DNA of 64,000 nucleotides from contig CBDCLS010000006.1 in NCBI GenBank assembly GCA_965218775.1, positions 1,054,001 to 1,118,000 on the forward strand. Direction: 5' to 3'. Under the pieces are notes generated by a model that did no database searches, was not told where the DNA came from, and saw only the letters and a program-made list of their open reading frames with translations. Positions 26,391-34,972 of this stretch are shown here, in pieces. Positions within the stretch are counted from its first letter, which is position 1. Every line of letters starts with the position of its first letter. Source of the DNA: CAUZIZ01 sp965218775 (GTDB lineage: Bacteria > Acidobacteriota > UBA6911 > RPQK01 > JAJDTT01). The translations under genes and the position numbers were made by a program.

Positions 26391-27530
26391 CTATAACCGA
26401 TCAGATTGAAGCGCCGCGGCTGTATAGCTCAGCAGGTCCCCTTGCTGACGAGAGAGGATGCCGAGTTCCTTGTAGGCGCCGGCTTGCTGGCAGAGCTGGG
26501 GTAGAGAGGGACAGACGAGCTCACTGGGCGCCACGTCGGCCAGGTATTTAGAAGAAACCTCAATTGCCTCGGGGTAGCGGTCGAGTCGAGCCAGCAGTCC
26601 TACCAGAACCTGAGCTGGAACGCTCTCCTCCCCGTCGGGAGGACTCTCCTTGACCTTGTTTCTGAAATGCTCCACCGCGCCGTCCTCATCCTCGCCCAAC
26701 AGGGCCTGCAGATAGACTGCATGGTCCTCGTAGATGTTTTGGAAAGGGGGATCTCCCTTGTATTGGAAAAGCGACGAGAGGCGCTTTCCGTAATCCGCCA
26801 ATTCAAGAACAAGTTTCAGGATCTGGGGATCCTCTAGTTCGAGGCTCAGCTGGACCACCGATGCAACGTGGGAGCTGTCAATGTAGTAGCCATTGTTCTC
26901 AAACAACCAATCCCGGCCCGCGATCAGTTCGCTGATGCTGTTCGTCTCCGGTGCGGACCCCTCCTGGTCGGCGACGACTCGCTTAAGGGTGCCCATGAGC
27001 TCCCTGTGCAGGGTGCCGACCAGCAGGTGGGCACAGTCGTCGCGACCTTCGGTGCCAGGATACTGGCCGTAGGTGGTAATCGCTCTGCAAATGCCATAGT
27101 TGGCCAGGATCAACTCGAATCCCTTGCTGGGGTTAGCCCCCTCGTAAAAGGCAATCTCGATGATGGCATCGATTCCTTCCTGGGGTTCGATCCGCTCAAT
27201 CGCTTCGGCGACCGGCGCCGACTCGCCGATGGCACGGAAGTAGGGCCATGCGCTGGGGATGTGTCCATCCGCCAGGAAGAGAGCACCGACTTCCCGGGCG
27301 GCATCGACTGTCGCTTGTTGGTAGGCGCTCTGAGTTTTCTCTGGCAGGTCGGGTGCGGATTCGACCTGAATCAAGGGGAGGCCTAACTCGTGGCGCTTTT
27401 GCATCAGCCGAGCCTCGAAAACCAGTGGATAGTTCTTTTCGGAACGCAGCTTTTCCAACACTACATCGAAAGCTGCCTCCGAACCTCCCGACTCGAGGGC
27501 CTGTTCAACCAATTCGAAAACGTCTTTCAT
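26391..27530 (-). CDS. Conserved hypothetical protein, helical, TPR-like
   Basis: A 379-residue soluble protein without signal peptide or membrane segment. It is acidic and alpha-helical in composition, with helix pairs such as ALFLADGHIPSAWPYFRAIGE and LVGLLARLDRYPEAIEVSSKYL that resemble tetratricopeptide repeats. I do not recognise a catalytic motif. ATG 27530 is the chosen start. The upstream flank (27531-27775) is a family A repeat, which may separate it from the ankyrin gene. Confidence 0.6.
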   Translation of the reverse strand: MKDVFELVEQALESGGSEAAFDVVLEKLRSEKNYPLVFEARLMQKRHELGLPLIQVESAPDLPEKTQSAYQQATVDAAREVGALFLADGHIPSAWPYFRAIGESAPVAEAIERIEPQEGIDAIIEIAFYEGANPSKGFELILANYGICRAITTYGQYPGTEGRDDCAHLLVGTLHRELMGTLKRVVADQEGSAPETNSISELIAGRDWLFENNGYYIDSSHVASVVQLSLELEDPQILKLVLELADYGKRLSSLFQYKGDPPFQNIYEDHAVYLQALLGEDEDGAVEHFRNKVKESPPDGEESVPAQVLVGLLARLDRYPEAIEVSSKYLADVAPSELVCPSLPQLCQQAGAYKELGILSRQQGDLLSYTAAALQSDRL

Positions 27531-27559
27531 AGCTCTTGGCCTTCCTTCTCAGACTAACA

Positions 27560-27775
27560 GATACTATAGCATCTGAAATCGTCAGAGAACGACTGCCATG
27601 GGGCACGGGCGTTGCGGCACCGCGTCCCGTCGCCACCCGTAGGGCAGATGGGGGTTGCCGACGATCTCTGCGTTGGTCGTCGTCGAAGATGGCCAAGCAT
27701 CGTCTTTCTCCTCCTGCCTTGATCTCGCCTCACAAGCCCCATCTGCAAACGTTGCCGTATTTACGTTCCAGTGTA
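27560..27775 (-). mobile_element. MITE-like element, family A, copy 3
   Basis: On the minus strand the sequence starts with CTAAG (complement of CTTAG at 27776-27780), then TACACTGGAACGTAAATACGGC and a core matching 640-910 through about 27640. The other end diverges and has no clear TIR or matching duplication, so its left limit is approximate. It fills most of the 325-bp gap 27531-27855, in which no gene is visible. Confidence 0.65.
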
Positions 27776-27855
27776 CTTAGCAAAGTGAGTACAGAAATGG
27801 AAAACGGCGTGGCCGCTTGGTGTAGAATTGGACTCTACCTAAGGTAATCGCGAAA

Positions 27856-28557
27856 ATGTTCAGCAGCACTATGCGAAGCTCGTCCGTTCTTTATCGGAAC
27901 CTGCTTCCCGAGTTCCATAAGCTTGGCCGGAGGGTTCCTCTGATCGCGTTCATGTCGTTTTTTCTCTTTGCTTCCAGCGTCGCTGCACAGGATCTGGGTG
28001 CGGAGCTCATCGAAGCAGCCAGGACGGGAAAGATTGTGAGAGTGAGAGCCCTTCTGGGTATTGGCAGCGATCCCAACCTCACGGACAAGGACGGCTGGAC
28101 GGCCTTGATGCGTGCCGCCGAATCGGGAAGGGTCGAGTGCGTCCAGGCTTTGCTCGAGGCCAAGGCAGATGTGAATCTGAAGAATCGCGGGGGCGCAAGC
28201 GCGCTGCTGGCGGCGTCCTATATGGGACACGCCCGGACCATTTCGGTTTTGCTCAAGAGTGGAGCCGACATCAACATAATGACCATCGATGGAATTACGC
28301 CTTTGATGGCAACGTCCTATCGAGGTTACAAAGACGCCTTGCAAGTCCTGCTGGACAAGGGCGCCGATCTGAACCTGAAGACCAAACGAGGAATAACGGC
28401 TCTGATAGGGGCGACCTACAAAGGGCAGGTCGAAGCGGTCCGCCTCCTGCTCAAAGCCGGCGCCGACGCAAGTGTGAAGGATAAACAGGGCCATACTGCT
28501 CTTTCCTGGGCCCAGGCCCAGAACAACACTCAACTCATACGCTTGCTTCAGAGATAG
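27856..28557 (+). CDS. Secreted ankyrin-repeat protein 2
   Basis: A 233-residue protein with an N-terminal signal peptide (hydrophobic LIAFMSFFLFASSVAAQ, cleavage after AAQ plausible near residue 45). It is followed by about five ankyrin repeats (DGWTALMRAAESG, GGASALLAASYMGH, GITPLMATSYRG, RGITALIGATYKG, QGHTALSWAQAQN). Same design as the protein at 11573-12376, but fewer repeats. ATG 27871 is an alternative start. A hairpin at 28561-28601 lies directly after the stop. Confidence 0.82.
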   Translation: MFSSTMRSSSVLYRNLLPEFHKLGRRVPLIAFMSFFLFASSVAAQDLGAELIEAARTGKIVRVRALLGIGSDPNLTDKDGWTALMRAAESGRVECVQALLEAKADVNLKNRGGASALLAASYMGHARTISVLLKSGADINIMTIDGITPLMATSYRGYKDALQVLLDKGADLNLKTKRGITALIGATYKGQVEAVRLLLKAGADASVKDKQGHTALSWAQAQNNTQLIRLLQR

Positions 28558-28560
28558 GTG

Positions 28561-28601
28561 GGGGCACTAGTTGTGTTTCAGAGTACTAGTACTAGTGTCC
28601 C
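28561..28601 (+). terminator. Possible terminator hairpin after ankyrin gene 2
   Basis: GGGGCACTAGT pairs with ACTAGTGTCCC (one G-T wobble) across a 19-base loop that contains another ACTAGT. The tail is TATTAATT rather than a clean T run, so termination strength is uncertain. Confidence 0.35.
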
Positions 28602-28738
28602 TATTAATTGAATCCATCCATAGTGCCAGACACCGCGGTACCCAGCGCTGGGTTGAAGGTCCGTCGAGTGAGCGATTCAGGGTTCAAGATACCTGAATGC
28701 CGACGGACGGGACGAGGATCCGTCAAAAAGGGGGCCCG

Positions 28739-29695
28739 ATGAAAACCGAAATCCTTAGCCGGGTGACCGAGCTGATCGGAGGTACGCCGATCGTACGATT
28801 GGATCGACTCTCTCCACCGGATGGCGCTTCCATCCTGGCGAAGTTGGAGTTCTTCAATCCCGGGGGTAGCGTCAAGGATAGAATCGCCCTCGCCATGATC
28901 GAAGCCGCCGAGGGATCGGGCCTGCTCCAAACCGGGATGACGATCGTTGAGGCTACCAGCGGCAACACCGGGATCGGCTTGGCCATGCTCTGTGCCCAGT
29001 TTGGCTATCGTCTGATCCTGACCATGCCGGAGACGATGAGCTTCGAGCGACGGTCCCTGGTAGCCCGTTACGGTGCCGAAGTAGTGCTGACCCCTGGGAC
29101 CGAGGACATGGATGGGGCTGTCCAGAGGGCGGCGGAGATAGTGCGGCAGAATCCCCGCTGTATCTCTCTTCGCCAGTTCGACAACCCAGCTAATCCCGAA
29201 GTGCATCGGCAGACGACGGGACCTGAGATCCTCAGAGCTACCGAGGGCCGGATCTCAGCCCTGGTAGTCGGGGTAGGGACCGGAGGGACGATCACGGGAG
29301 CTGGGGAGGTTCTAAAGGCCGCCATCCCCGATCTGAAGGTTATCGCGGTTGAGCCGGCTTCTTCTGCCGTCTTGAGCGGAAGGCCACCAGGCCCGCACGC
29401 CATCGAAGGCATCGGTGCCGGTTTTGTCCCGGCCGTACTCAACCTCGACATCATCGATGAGGTGATCACGGTCGACGACAAGGATGCCTTTCGAATGACA
29501 CAGACCCTGGCGGAGAAAGAGTCCTGGATGGCAGGTATCTCATCGGGTGCGGCCGTGCTGGCTGCCCATCAGGTGGCAGAGCGCTATTCGAAGGGGCAAT
29601 CCGTGGTGACGGTCCTGCCAGACACCGGAACGCGGTATTTTAGCGTCGAAGAATACTTTCGCCCGGAGCGCGATGTAGGTGGGATCCTGCTTTAG
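28739..29695 (+). CDS. cysK: Cysteine synthase (O-acetylserine sulfhydrylase)-type PLP enzyme
   Basis: About 318 residues from ATG 28739 (GGGG about 6 nt upstream). Fold-type II PLP enzyme: GGTPIVRLDRL near the N-terminus, PLP lysine in GGSVKDRIA, substrate loop EATSGNTGIGLAM, and phosphate-binding GVGTGGTITGAGEVL, with SGAAVLAA at the end. These match CysK/CysM; cystathionine beta-synthase-like use is possible. It makes cysteine from O-acetylserine and sulphide in the cytoplasm. Its TAG stop is part of the TTAG duplicated by the 175-bp MITE. Confidence 0.88.
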   Translation: MKTEILSRVTELIGGTPIVRLDRLSPPDGASILAKLEFFNPGGSVKDRIALAMIEAAEGSGLLQTGMTIVEATSGNTGIGLAMLCAQFGYRLILTMPETMSFERRSLVARYGAEVVLTPGTEDMDGAVQRAAEIVRQNPRCISLRQFDNPANPEVHRQTTGPEILRATEGRISALVVGVGTGGTITGAGEVLKAAIPDLKVIAVEPASSAVLSGRPPGPHAIEGIGAGFVPAVLNLDIIDEVITVDDKDAFRMTQTLAEKESWMAGISSGAAVLAAHQVAERYSKGQSVVTVLPDTGTRYFSVEEYFRPERDVGGILL

Positions 29696-29870
29696 CCCGC
29701 ATTTCTCATCGCCTGTCGTAGCGAGGCGTCGCAAGGGCCGTCCTGGCAAGGCTTGCGACCGAGGCCTCCGCAGTCGTACTTGTACAGTACGTCGAGGAGG
29801 CCGACCGAGCGAAACACAGCCAGGGCGGATGATTGCGGCGACGTAGTAGACCGGCGATGAGAAATGCGGG
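29696..29870 (+). mobile_element. 175-bp IS1380-type MITE, copy 2
   Basis: Nearly identical to 7911-8085 (one clear difference, AGACC versus AGGCC near the right end). Flanked by TTAG at 29692-29695 and 29871-29874. The left TTAG carries the TAG stop of the cysteine synthase gene. No ORF. Confidence 0.88.
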
Positions 29871-29938
29871 TTAGGAATGTTCCGAGTGACCGTTCAACCC
29901 CTTGTGCCGTACTAGTGCTCCAACGGAGATTCTGAATC

Positions 29939-31078
29939 TTGCGACTGAGTTGGCGAGAGAGGGCCTCGGAACAGCGCTTTCGCAAGAAGCTAGCGATCGG
30001 GACTCAAGCGAGTGCGGTCCCCGGAATAGTAGCCTGTGTTGCTCTGACCTGCCTGGCCGCAGTTCTTCACAACTTGCCCTATCCTCCCTTCGCCACTTCC
30101 GGAGGCCGTCAAGTAATCAGCGAGGTGCTCCTTGCCCTGTTGCTGGGAATGCTTGTGGGTAACCTCCTTCCCCTACGTCGTATCCTCACTGCGGGTGTCG
30201 ACTTTACGGTCAGGAAACTGCTACCCGTTGGGATTGTTCTGCTGGGTGCTCGACTCGATTTCTATGACTTAATCGAGGTTAGCCTGGGAGTTCTGGTCGG
30301 CGTCATCCTCATTATCACGATCGTTGTCCTGTTGACAGGATTCTTCGCACGACTGTTGAAAGTTGAAGCCAGGCTGGGACTTCTGATCGGTATCGGCACC
30401 GCTGTTTGCGGCAGCTCGGCGATTATTGCCGCGGCCCCAGCAGTAGAAGCGGAGGAGAAGGATATAGCCCTTTCCATCGCCACTATTAACCTTCTTGGGG
30501 TGTTGGCTATGCTCCTGTTTCCGCTTCTTGGGGTTCTCCTGCAGATGGAAGCCCAAGCGTACGGGGTCTGGTGTGGGATTTCGATTCACGCCACGCCTCA
30601 GGTCCTCGCGGCTGGATTCGCCCACCACTCGAACGGCCAACTTGCTGGCGAAATTGCGACGATCGTGAAGCTCACCCGCATCTCACTGCTGGGCCCGGCG
30701 GTTTTTGTCATCGGGGCCCTCTACGCGCGCCGCCGACGTCGAGAGGCCTTCGTCCCCCAGCTGATTCCGTACTCAAGACTGATTCCCGGTTTCGTGCTGT
30801 TTTTCCTGGCGATGGCCTTCCTGCGGACCATGGGCTTCTTCCCAGAGGTGACCTTCCACCTGACGGACCGCTCTATTTTGGGCGAAGGCGATCGCACCGT
30901 GGATCTGGCCAGTTTGCTGGGCCAGACGGCCCACTGGGTCATTATTGCTGCGATGGCAGGAGTCGGCCTGATGACGGATGTTCGAAAGATGAGAACGGGA
31001 GGAGTCAAATCCCTGCTTCTGGGTCTACTGGCGGGAGGGGCGATCATGCTCCTGGGTTTGGTACAGGCCGTACTCTAG
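29939..31078 (+). CDS. YeiH/UPF0324-family membrane protein
   Basis: A roughly 379-residue polytopic membrane protein with about ten hydrophobic segments. KLLPVGIVLLGARLDF, GIGTAVCGSSAIIAAAPAV and ISIHATPQVLAAGF are motifs of the YeiH/PF03601 family, often called putative sulphate exporters. The assigned start is TTG 29939 because no nearby ATG exists; the true start is uncertain. The upstream gene is a cysteine synthase, with a MITE between. A sulphur link is an inference from family name and position. Confidence 0.82.
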   Translation: MRLSWRERASEQRFRKKLAIGTQASAVPGIVACVALTCLAAVLHNLPYPPFATSGGRQVISEVLLALLLGMLVGNLLPLRRILTAGVDFTVRKLLPVGIVLLGARLDFYDLIEVSLGVLVGVILIITIVVLLTGFFARLLKVEARLGLLIGIGTAVCGSSAIIAAAPAVEAEEKDIALSIATINLLGVLAMLLFPLLGVLLQMEAQAYGVWCGISIHATPQVLAAGFAHHSNGQLAGEIATIVKLTRISLLGPAVFVIGALYARRRRREAFVPQLIPYSRLIPGFVLFFLAMAFLRTMGFFPEVTFHLTDRSILGEGDRTVDLASLLGQTAHWVIIAAMAGVGLMTDVRKMRTGGVKSLLLGLLAGGAIMLLGLVQAVL

Positions 31079-31110
31079 CGTCAAACTTCACTGCTTTTGC
31101 CCTACACTAA

Positions 31111-31291
31111 GGGCTCGCGCAGAAATAACTTGGTAGAATTGGCGCACAGATTTGGGCCAGATTTGGCCGCGAACGATTGAGCGAAACCGCAGGCGTAGCC
31201 AGGCCTACGTTGAGGATTTCGCGATTGAGGAGCGGCCGAAGATGGTGTGAATCTGAGATGCCAAAATGCCAAGTTATTTCTGCGCGAGCCC
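31111..31291. mobile_element. MITE-like element with 23-bp perfect TIRs
   Basis: GGGCTCGCGCAGAAATAACTTGG at the left is the exact reverse complement of the right end. The element is flanked by TAA on both sides (31108-31110 and 31292-31294). The 181-bp interior has no ORF. TIRs beginning GGG with a 3-bp TNA duplication fit IS5-family (IS1031-like) MITEs, but no such transposase is in the window. Confidence 0.75.
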
Positions 31292-31307
31292 TAAGTTTAG
31301 GTAACAA

Positions 31308-31429
31308 GACACTTCGGCGTTGGCCTGTTCGGTGTTCTGCGGTTCGTGATTCAGCCTTTTTCCTTGGTTCTGGAGAAGGCAACCGATGAACGCTGAACCG
31401 CAGAATATCGAACAAGCGAATTTCGAAGG
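31308..31429. repeat. Dispersed palindromic repeat, copy 1
   Basis: About 122 bp that is homologous, in opposite orientation, to 55745-55867. It is internally palindromic: TTCTGCGGTT on one side and AACCGCAGAATATCGAAC on the other. The 31386-31637 open frame inside and after it looks accidental. Confidence 0.75.
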
Positions 31430-31561
31430 ATTCGGGCGATTGCGCCCATCTGCCGGACCCGAAGTTTCGTTCTCGAATGGGGCCAGCGCTTCTGGGGGCG
31501 GGACCGAAGTTCACCGTGAATGGGCCAACGCGGCGGGGAGATTGACCTGGTGTCCCAGGCC

Positions 31562-32317
31562 CTATTCGGTGTCTGAAGTGATGGTCATCTCGACACAGGG
31601 AAGCGGTGCCGGCAGATTAGGGGGATATCCGGAATAGAAGTCTCTTACCCTGCCCGACCAGTAGTCGGCGCGATTCTTCTTCTGCTGGCACTGGTCCTTG
31701 ATCGAGTGATAGAGAAAAGCCATATAGACCATGAAATTTTGAACGTTGTCGATCTCATCGAACTGAGCGAATGAGTACTGAAGTTCGATGAAGTGCTCAG
31801 AGTCCCTAACCGAGAAATAGTTGTCGAGCATGTCTTCCAGCGTCGACGCGTAGTCCACCGAGGGGAACGGCGCCGCCGTGAATACCATGGGTTTGGCCCG
31901 TCTGAAGGTATCGGAAAGGAGTCCCCGACGCTGTCTCCAGAGCCGCTTGAAGGCGATTCGTTCAGGGCGTCCCCATACTTTAAATCCCACCGAAAAGAGG
32001 CAGCTCATGCAGGGAAGAATCGAGAACTGCATGTGGATGCCGGCAGCATCGGAGTCGTCCTCATAGGGATTGGGTTCAACCCTTCTCCTGAAATAGGATG
32101 GACCCGGAAAAAACTCCAGCGTGACCCCGGTGTTGATGCTGTATCGGAACTGATTCTGATTGCGAAAATCAGTGTCGAAGATCTCTCCGGGTTCAATTAC
32201 CGCGGTTTCGAAGAGGTCCCAGACGATGTCGTAGAGTTCGTCTTCCGGATTGTTGACTGCTTGGTAGAAGTCCTCTTGAGAAGCACCCCTGAGGATTTCG
32301 TAGTAGTGATTATCCAT
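31562..32317 (-). CDS. Hypothetical protein
   Basis: A 251-residue soluble protein, rich in Phe, Tyr, Asp and Gln, without signal peptide. Features are LPCMSCLFSV at the middle and NPYEDDSDAAG. I recognise no family. ATG 32317 is the chosen start. It is divergent from the FtcD gene with a gap of 312 bp. The coding look (consistent composition, length) supports a real gene. Confidence 0.55.
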   Translation of the reverse strand: MDNHYYEILRGASQEDFYQAVNNPEDELYDIVWDLFETAVIEPGEIFDTDFRNQNQFRYSINTGVTLEFFPGPSYFRRRVEPNPYEDDSDAAGIHMQFSILPCMSCLFSVGFKVWGRPERIAFKRLWRQRRGLLSDTFRRAKPMVFTAAPFPSVDYASTLEDMLDNYFSVRDSEHFIELQYSFAQFDEIDNVQNFMVYMAFLYHSIKDQCQQKKNRADYWSGRVRDFYSGYPPNLPAPLPCVEMTITSDTE

Positions 32318-32629
32318 GAGCTCGACGACGCGAGAGCATCGAGTATATCGGAAAAGAAACCTCGGGAAAAGAAGGCCCTGAAGAAATGCTACGGTGCCGC
32401 AGGGCCGTTTCCATTTCTCTTTTGGCGGGTATTACTTGACGTTCTTTTCCCTTCGTTTCGGCCTGCCTGAATGGGCGATCTCCCTGAGTTTATATGCTAT
32501 AAGTCTGCTCTGGTAAGACGCCTTGAACTGGCTCCTATCGGGCTCGTAGATTGTCGAGTCGCTAGGCCAGATTCGGGGCGGGAGAGGTCCCATCGGTTCT
32601 TAGGTGAATCTGCCGGTGAGGATGGCCCG

Positions 32630-33547
32630 ATGAGAATTGTCGAAGTTGTCGTCAATATTAGTGAAGGCCGGGATTCGCTGTGTTTGCAAACGCTCGCAGC
32701 AGCCATCAAACGCGTTCCCCAGGCGTACCTGCTCGGTTGCGATAAGGACTACGACCACAACCGGACGGTGTTGACCTGCGCGGGGACTCCCGGAGCCGTC
32801 CTGGAGGCAGTCTGGGGGTTGTTCCAGCGGGCGATCCAGCTCATCGACGTGAGGGCCCACCGCGGAGTGCATCCACGTCTGGGAGCCGTTGATGTAATCC
32901 CTTTCGTTCCCATCCAAGAGGTGTCAATGGCAGATTGTCAGGCGTTGGCTGGCCGTTTGGGCGATCGCATCGGCAGAGAATGTGCAGTGCCGGTTTTTCT
33001 GTACGAGGCAGCGGCAACTCGGAGGCCGCGGAGCAGCCTGGCGGCGTTGCGAACAGGAGGACTGGAAGGGTTGGAGAGGCGGATGAGGATGGCCCCGATG
33101 TGGAAGCCAGACTTCGGGCCCTCTGTCATCCATCCCACAGCCGGCGTGGTGGCCATAGGGGCCCGCGACATCTTGATTGCTTTCAATGTTTTTCTGAATA
33201 GCCCGGACCTGGAAGCAGCTCGAGGCATTGCCCAGCGGATCCGTGAAAGCAGCGGTGGTCTGATTGGGGTTAAGGCGCTGGGATTCTATCTAGCACAGCG
33301 AAATCAGGCCCAGGTCTCGACCAACCTTACCGACTACAAGCAAACGTCGATTAGAGATGTTTTCGAAGCGGTCCGACGCGAAGCGCGTAGAGTTGGTCTC
33401 GAGGCAGTTTCGAGCGAGATCATTGGTCTGGCCCCCCGTGACGCACTGGACAGGGCTGTCTCCGACGAGATCGGCCTGGAGGGATTCGGACCCGAAACGA
33501 TCCTCGAAGATCGGATCGCGCGAGTCATGGCGGATTTCGACCCGTAG
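32630..33547 (+). CDS. ftcD: Glutamate formimidoyltransferase
   Basis: About 305 residues from ATG 32630; the family (FTCD N and C subdomains) transfers the formimino group of N-formiminoglutamate to tetrahydrofolate in histidine breakdown. Visible signatures: VNISEGRD at the N-terminus, DKDYDHNRTVLT, DVRAHRGVHPRLGAVDVIPFVP with the catalytic His, GVVAIGARDILIAFNVFL and VSTNLTDYKQTS. Upstream in-frame codons to 32471 do not resemble the family. No other hut gene is in the window. Confidence 0.92.
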   Translation: MRIVEVVVNISEGRDSLCLQTLAAAIKRVPQAYLLGCDKDYDHNRTVLTCAGTPGAVLEAVWGLFQRAIQLIDVRAHRGVHPRLGAVDVIPFVPIQEVSMADCQALAGRLGDRIGRECAVPVFLYEAAATRRPRSSLAALRTGGLEGLERRMRMAPMWKPDFGPSVIHPTAGVVAIGARDILIAFNVFLNSPDLEAARGIAQRIRESSGGLIGVKALGFYLAQRNQAQVSTNLTDYKQTSIRDVFEAVRREARRVGLEAVSSEIIGLAPRDALDRAVSDEIGLEGFGPETILEDRIARVMADFDP

Positions 33548-33672
33548 CACCGCATGAGGGCGGGTTGAGGGCTGCCGTTTCCCTCTACTCCCGGTCCTCC
33601 TCACACGAATTCTTGTTTTTCTTGGAATAAATCTTCCGCTTCCTGGCATTCGGTTAGTGAAACGGAGGAAGT

Positions 33673-34416
33673 ATGAGTGTTCTTCATGTCCAGCCTCAGG
33701 AGCTGAAGAGTGCCGATAAGTTGTGGCACTTGAAGCAATCTCCACTGATGCAAGGTCTGTCGTTCCGAGTACTGGCCACCACAGCGAGCCTTTGTTCGGA
33801 CCGAATCTATGCCAAGGCAGAGGTCATCTTCGAGCGGGGTGATCCCAGCGACGTCTTGTATATTCTCAACCGAGGCAGTGTCAGGCTTTCCCTGAGTAGT
33901 CCCAACGGCAAGGAAAAGATCGTCGCTCTACTTCGAAACGGTGATGTGTTTGGTGAAGAAGTTCTGGGTCCGTCCGAGCGTCGCCTTGTTAGAGCGGAGG
34001 CGCACCAGGATTCCTGGGTTTCCCTCATTTCCTCGGATCATCTTCACCAGTTGATGCAGCAACAGCCTGCACTATCCCTCAATTTTGCGCGTATTCTCAA
34101 CGAAAGGCTCTACGAGAGTCGAGACGATATCGAGGCCCTCGCCTTTCTGACTACCGAACAGCGTGTGGCGCGCGCTCTACTGAGGCTGGCTCGGAACTAC
34201 GGCCGAACCATCCTCTCGAATCAGAGGTTGACGAAGATCGTAATACCTCTCTCCCATGAAAGGCTGGCCCAGCTCATCGGTGGCAACCGTCCCCAGATCT
34301 CGACGATCATGTCCAAGTTCAAGAAGTTGGGGTGGCTACAATATAGAAGACGCAAACTGTTGGTTGATGTCGAGGCGGTCCGGAGCGCCGTGGACGGCCT
34401 AGAAGCCGCGGGATAA
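33673..34416 (+). CDS. Crp/Fnr-family transcription regulator
   Basis: A 247-residue protein. N-terminal cNMP-binding-like jelly roll (about 24-140; YAKAEVIFERGDPSDVLYIL and GDVFGEEVL), a dimer helix and a C-terminal winged helix (HERLAQLIGGNRPQISTIMSKFKKLGWL). No Fnr-type N-terminal Cys cluster, and the cAMP-binding Arg-Ser-Ala pattern is not preserved, so the ligand is unknown. GGAGG lies 7 nt before ATG. It is followed 9 bp later by an ECF sigma gene, an unusual arrangement. Confidence 0.87.
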   Translation: MSVLHVQPQELKSADKLWHLKQSPLMQGLSFRVLATTASLCSDRIYAKAEVIFERGDPSDVLYILNRGSVRLSLSSPNGKEKIVALLRNGDVFGEEVLGPSERRLVRAEAHQDSWVSLISSDHLHQLMQQQPALSLNFARILNERLYESRDDIEALAFLTTEQRVARALLRLARNYGRTILSNQRLTKIVIPLSHERLAQLIGGNRPQISTIMSKFKKLGWLQYRRRKLLVDVEAVRSAVDGLEAAG

Positions 34417-34425
34417 GATACCCAA

Positions 34426-34956
34426 GTGCTGAAACGTCGGAGCCGGATACAAAGGAATAACTTCCTGGAGGAGGCCCTTCCGCACATGAAGTCCCTCTAC
34501 TGGATGTCTTTAAGCCTGGCGAAGAATCATGCCGTCGCCGAGGATCTGGTGCAGGACACCTATCGCGAGGCTTGGACGTCCTTCACAGGCTACGAGCCCG
34601 GCTCGAACTGTAAGGCCTGGCTCTTCAGAATCCTTTTTCGGCAGTGGGGCAAGCAGCGTAGACAGGCCCGACCGTTTCGAGAGATTGACATGGCTGAGGT
34701 GCCCGAGTCTCGGGTAGCCGCTGAGCCTGGTTTCGACAAGGCCTTGGAGGGGAAGGAGATCCTGGAAATCGCAGGGACGCTTCCCAAGGACTACAAGACG
34801 ATTCTGGTTCTAGCCGACGTCGAAGGTTTCAGCTACCGAGAGATCTCCGAGCTACTAGAGATTCCCATCGGAACTGTGATGTCCCGACTCAATAGAGCCC
34901 GGAGGCTTTTGCGAAAAAAGTTGTCGCGCGGGTACCAGGAACGAAACACCGCTTGA
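34426..34956 (+). CDS. RNA polymerase ECF sigma factor
   Basis: A 176-residue sigma-70 family factor with region 2 (HAVAEDLVQDTYREAWTSF, CKAWLFRILFRQW) and region 4 (LPKDYKTILVLADVEGFSYREISELLEIPIGTVMSRLNRAR). It lacks regions 1 and 3, as in the ECF group. Start GTG 34426, overlapping none of its neighbours; ATG 34486 is an alternative. Its anti-sigma partner follows 16 bp later. Confidence 0.92.
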   Translation: MLKRRSRIQRNNFLEEALPHMKSLYWMSLSLAKNHAVAEDLVQDTYREAWTSFTGYEPGSNCKAWLFRILFRQWGKQRRQARPFREIDMAEVPESRVAAEPGFDKALEGKEILEIAGTLPKDYKTILVLADVEGFSYREISELLEIPIGTVMSRLNRARRLLRKKLSRGYQERNTA

Positions 34957-34972
34957 CCAAAGGAACCGTATC

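Larger units (their letters stand above)
31079..31561. other. Intergenic repeat cluster
   Basis: This 483-bp gap between two convergent genes holds the 181-bp TIR element and the palindromic repeat. No real gene is apparent in the remaining 130 bp. Confidence 0.6.

Noticed and set aside
31386..31637. 83-codon open frame
   Set aside because: It begins inside a dispersed palindromic repeat, lacks a ribosome site and overlaps the end of the opposing gene.
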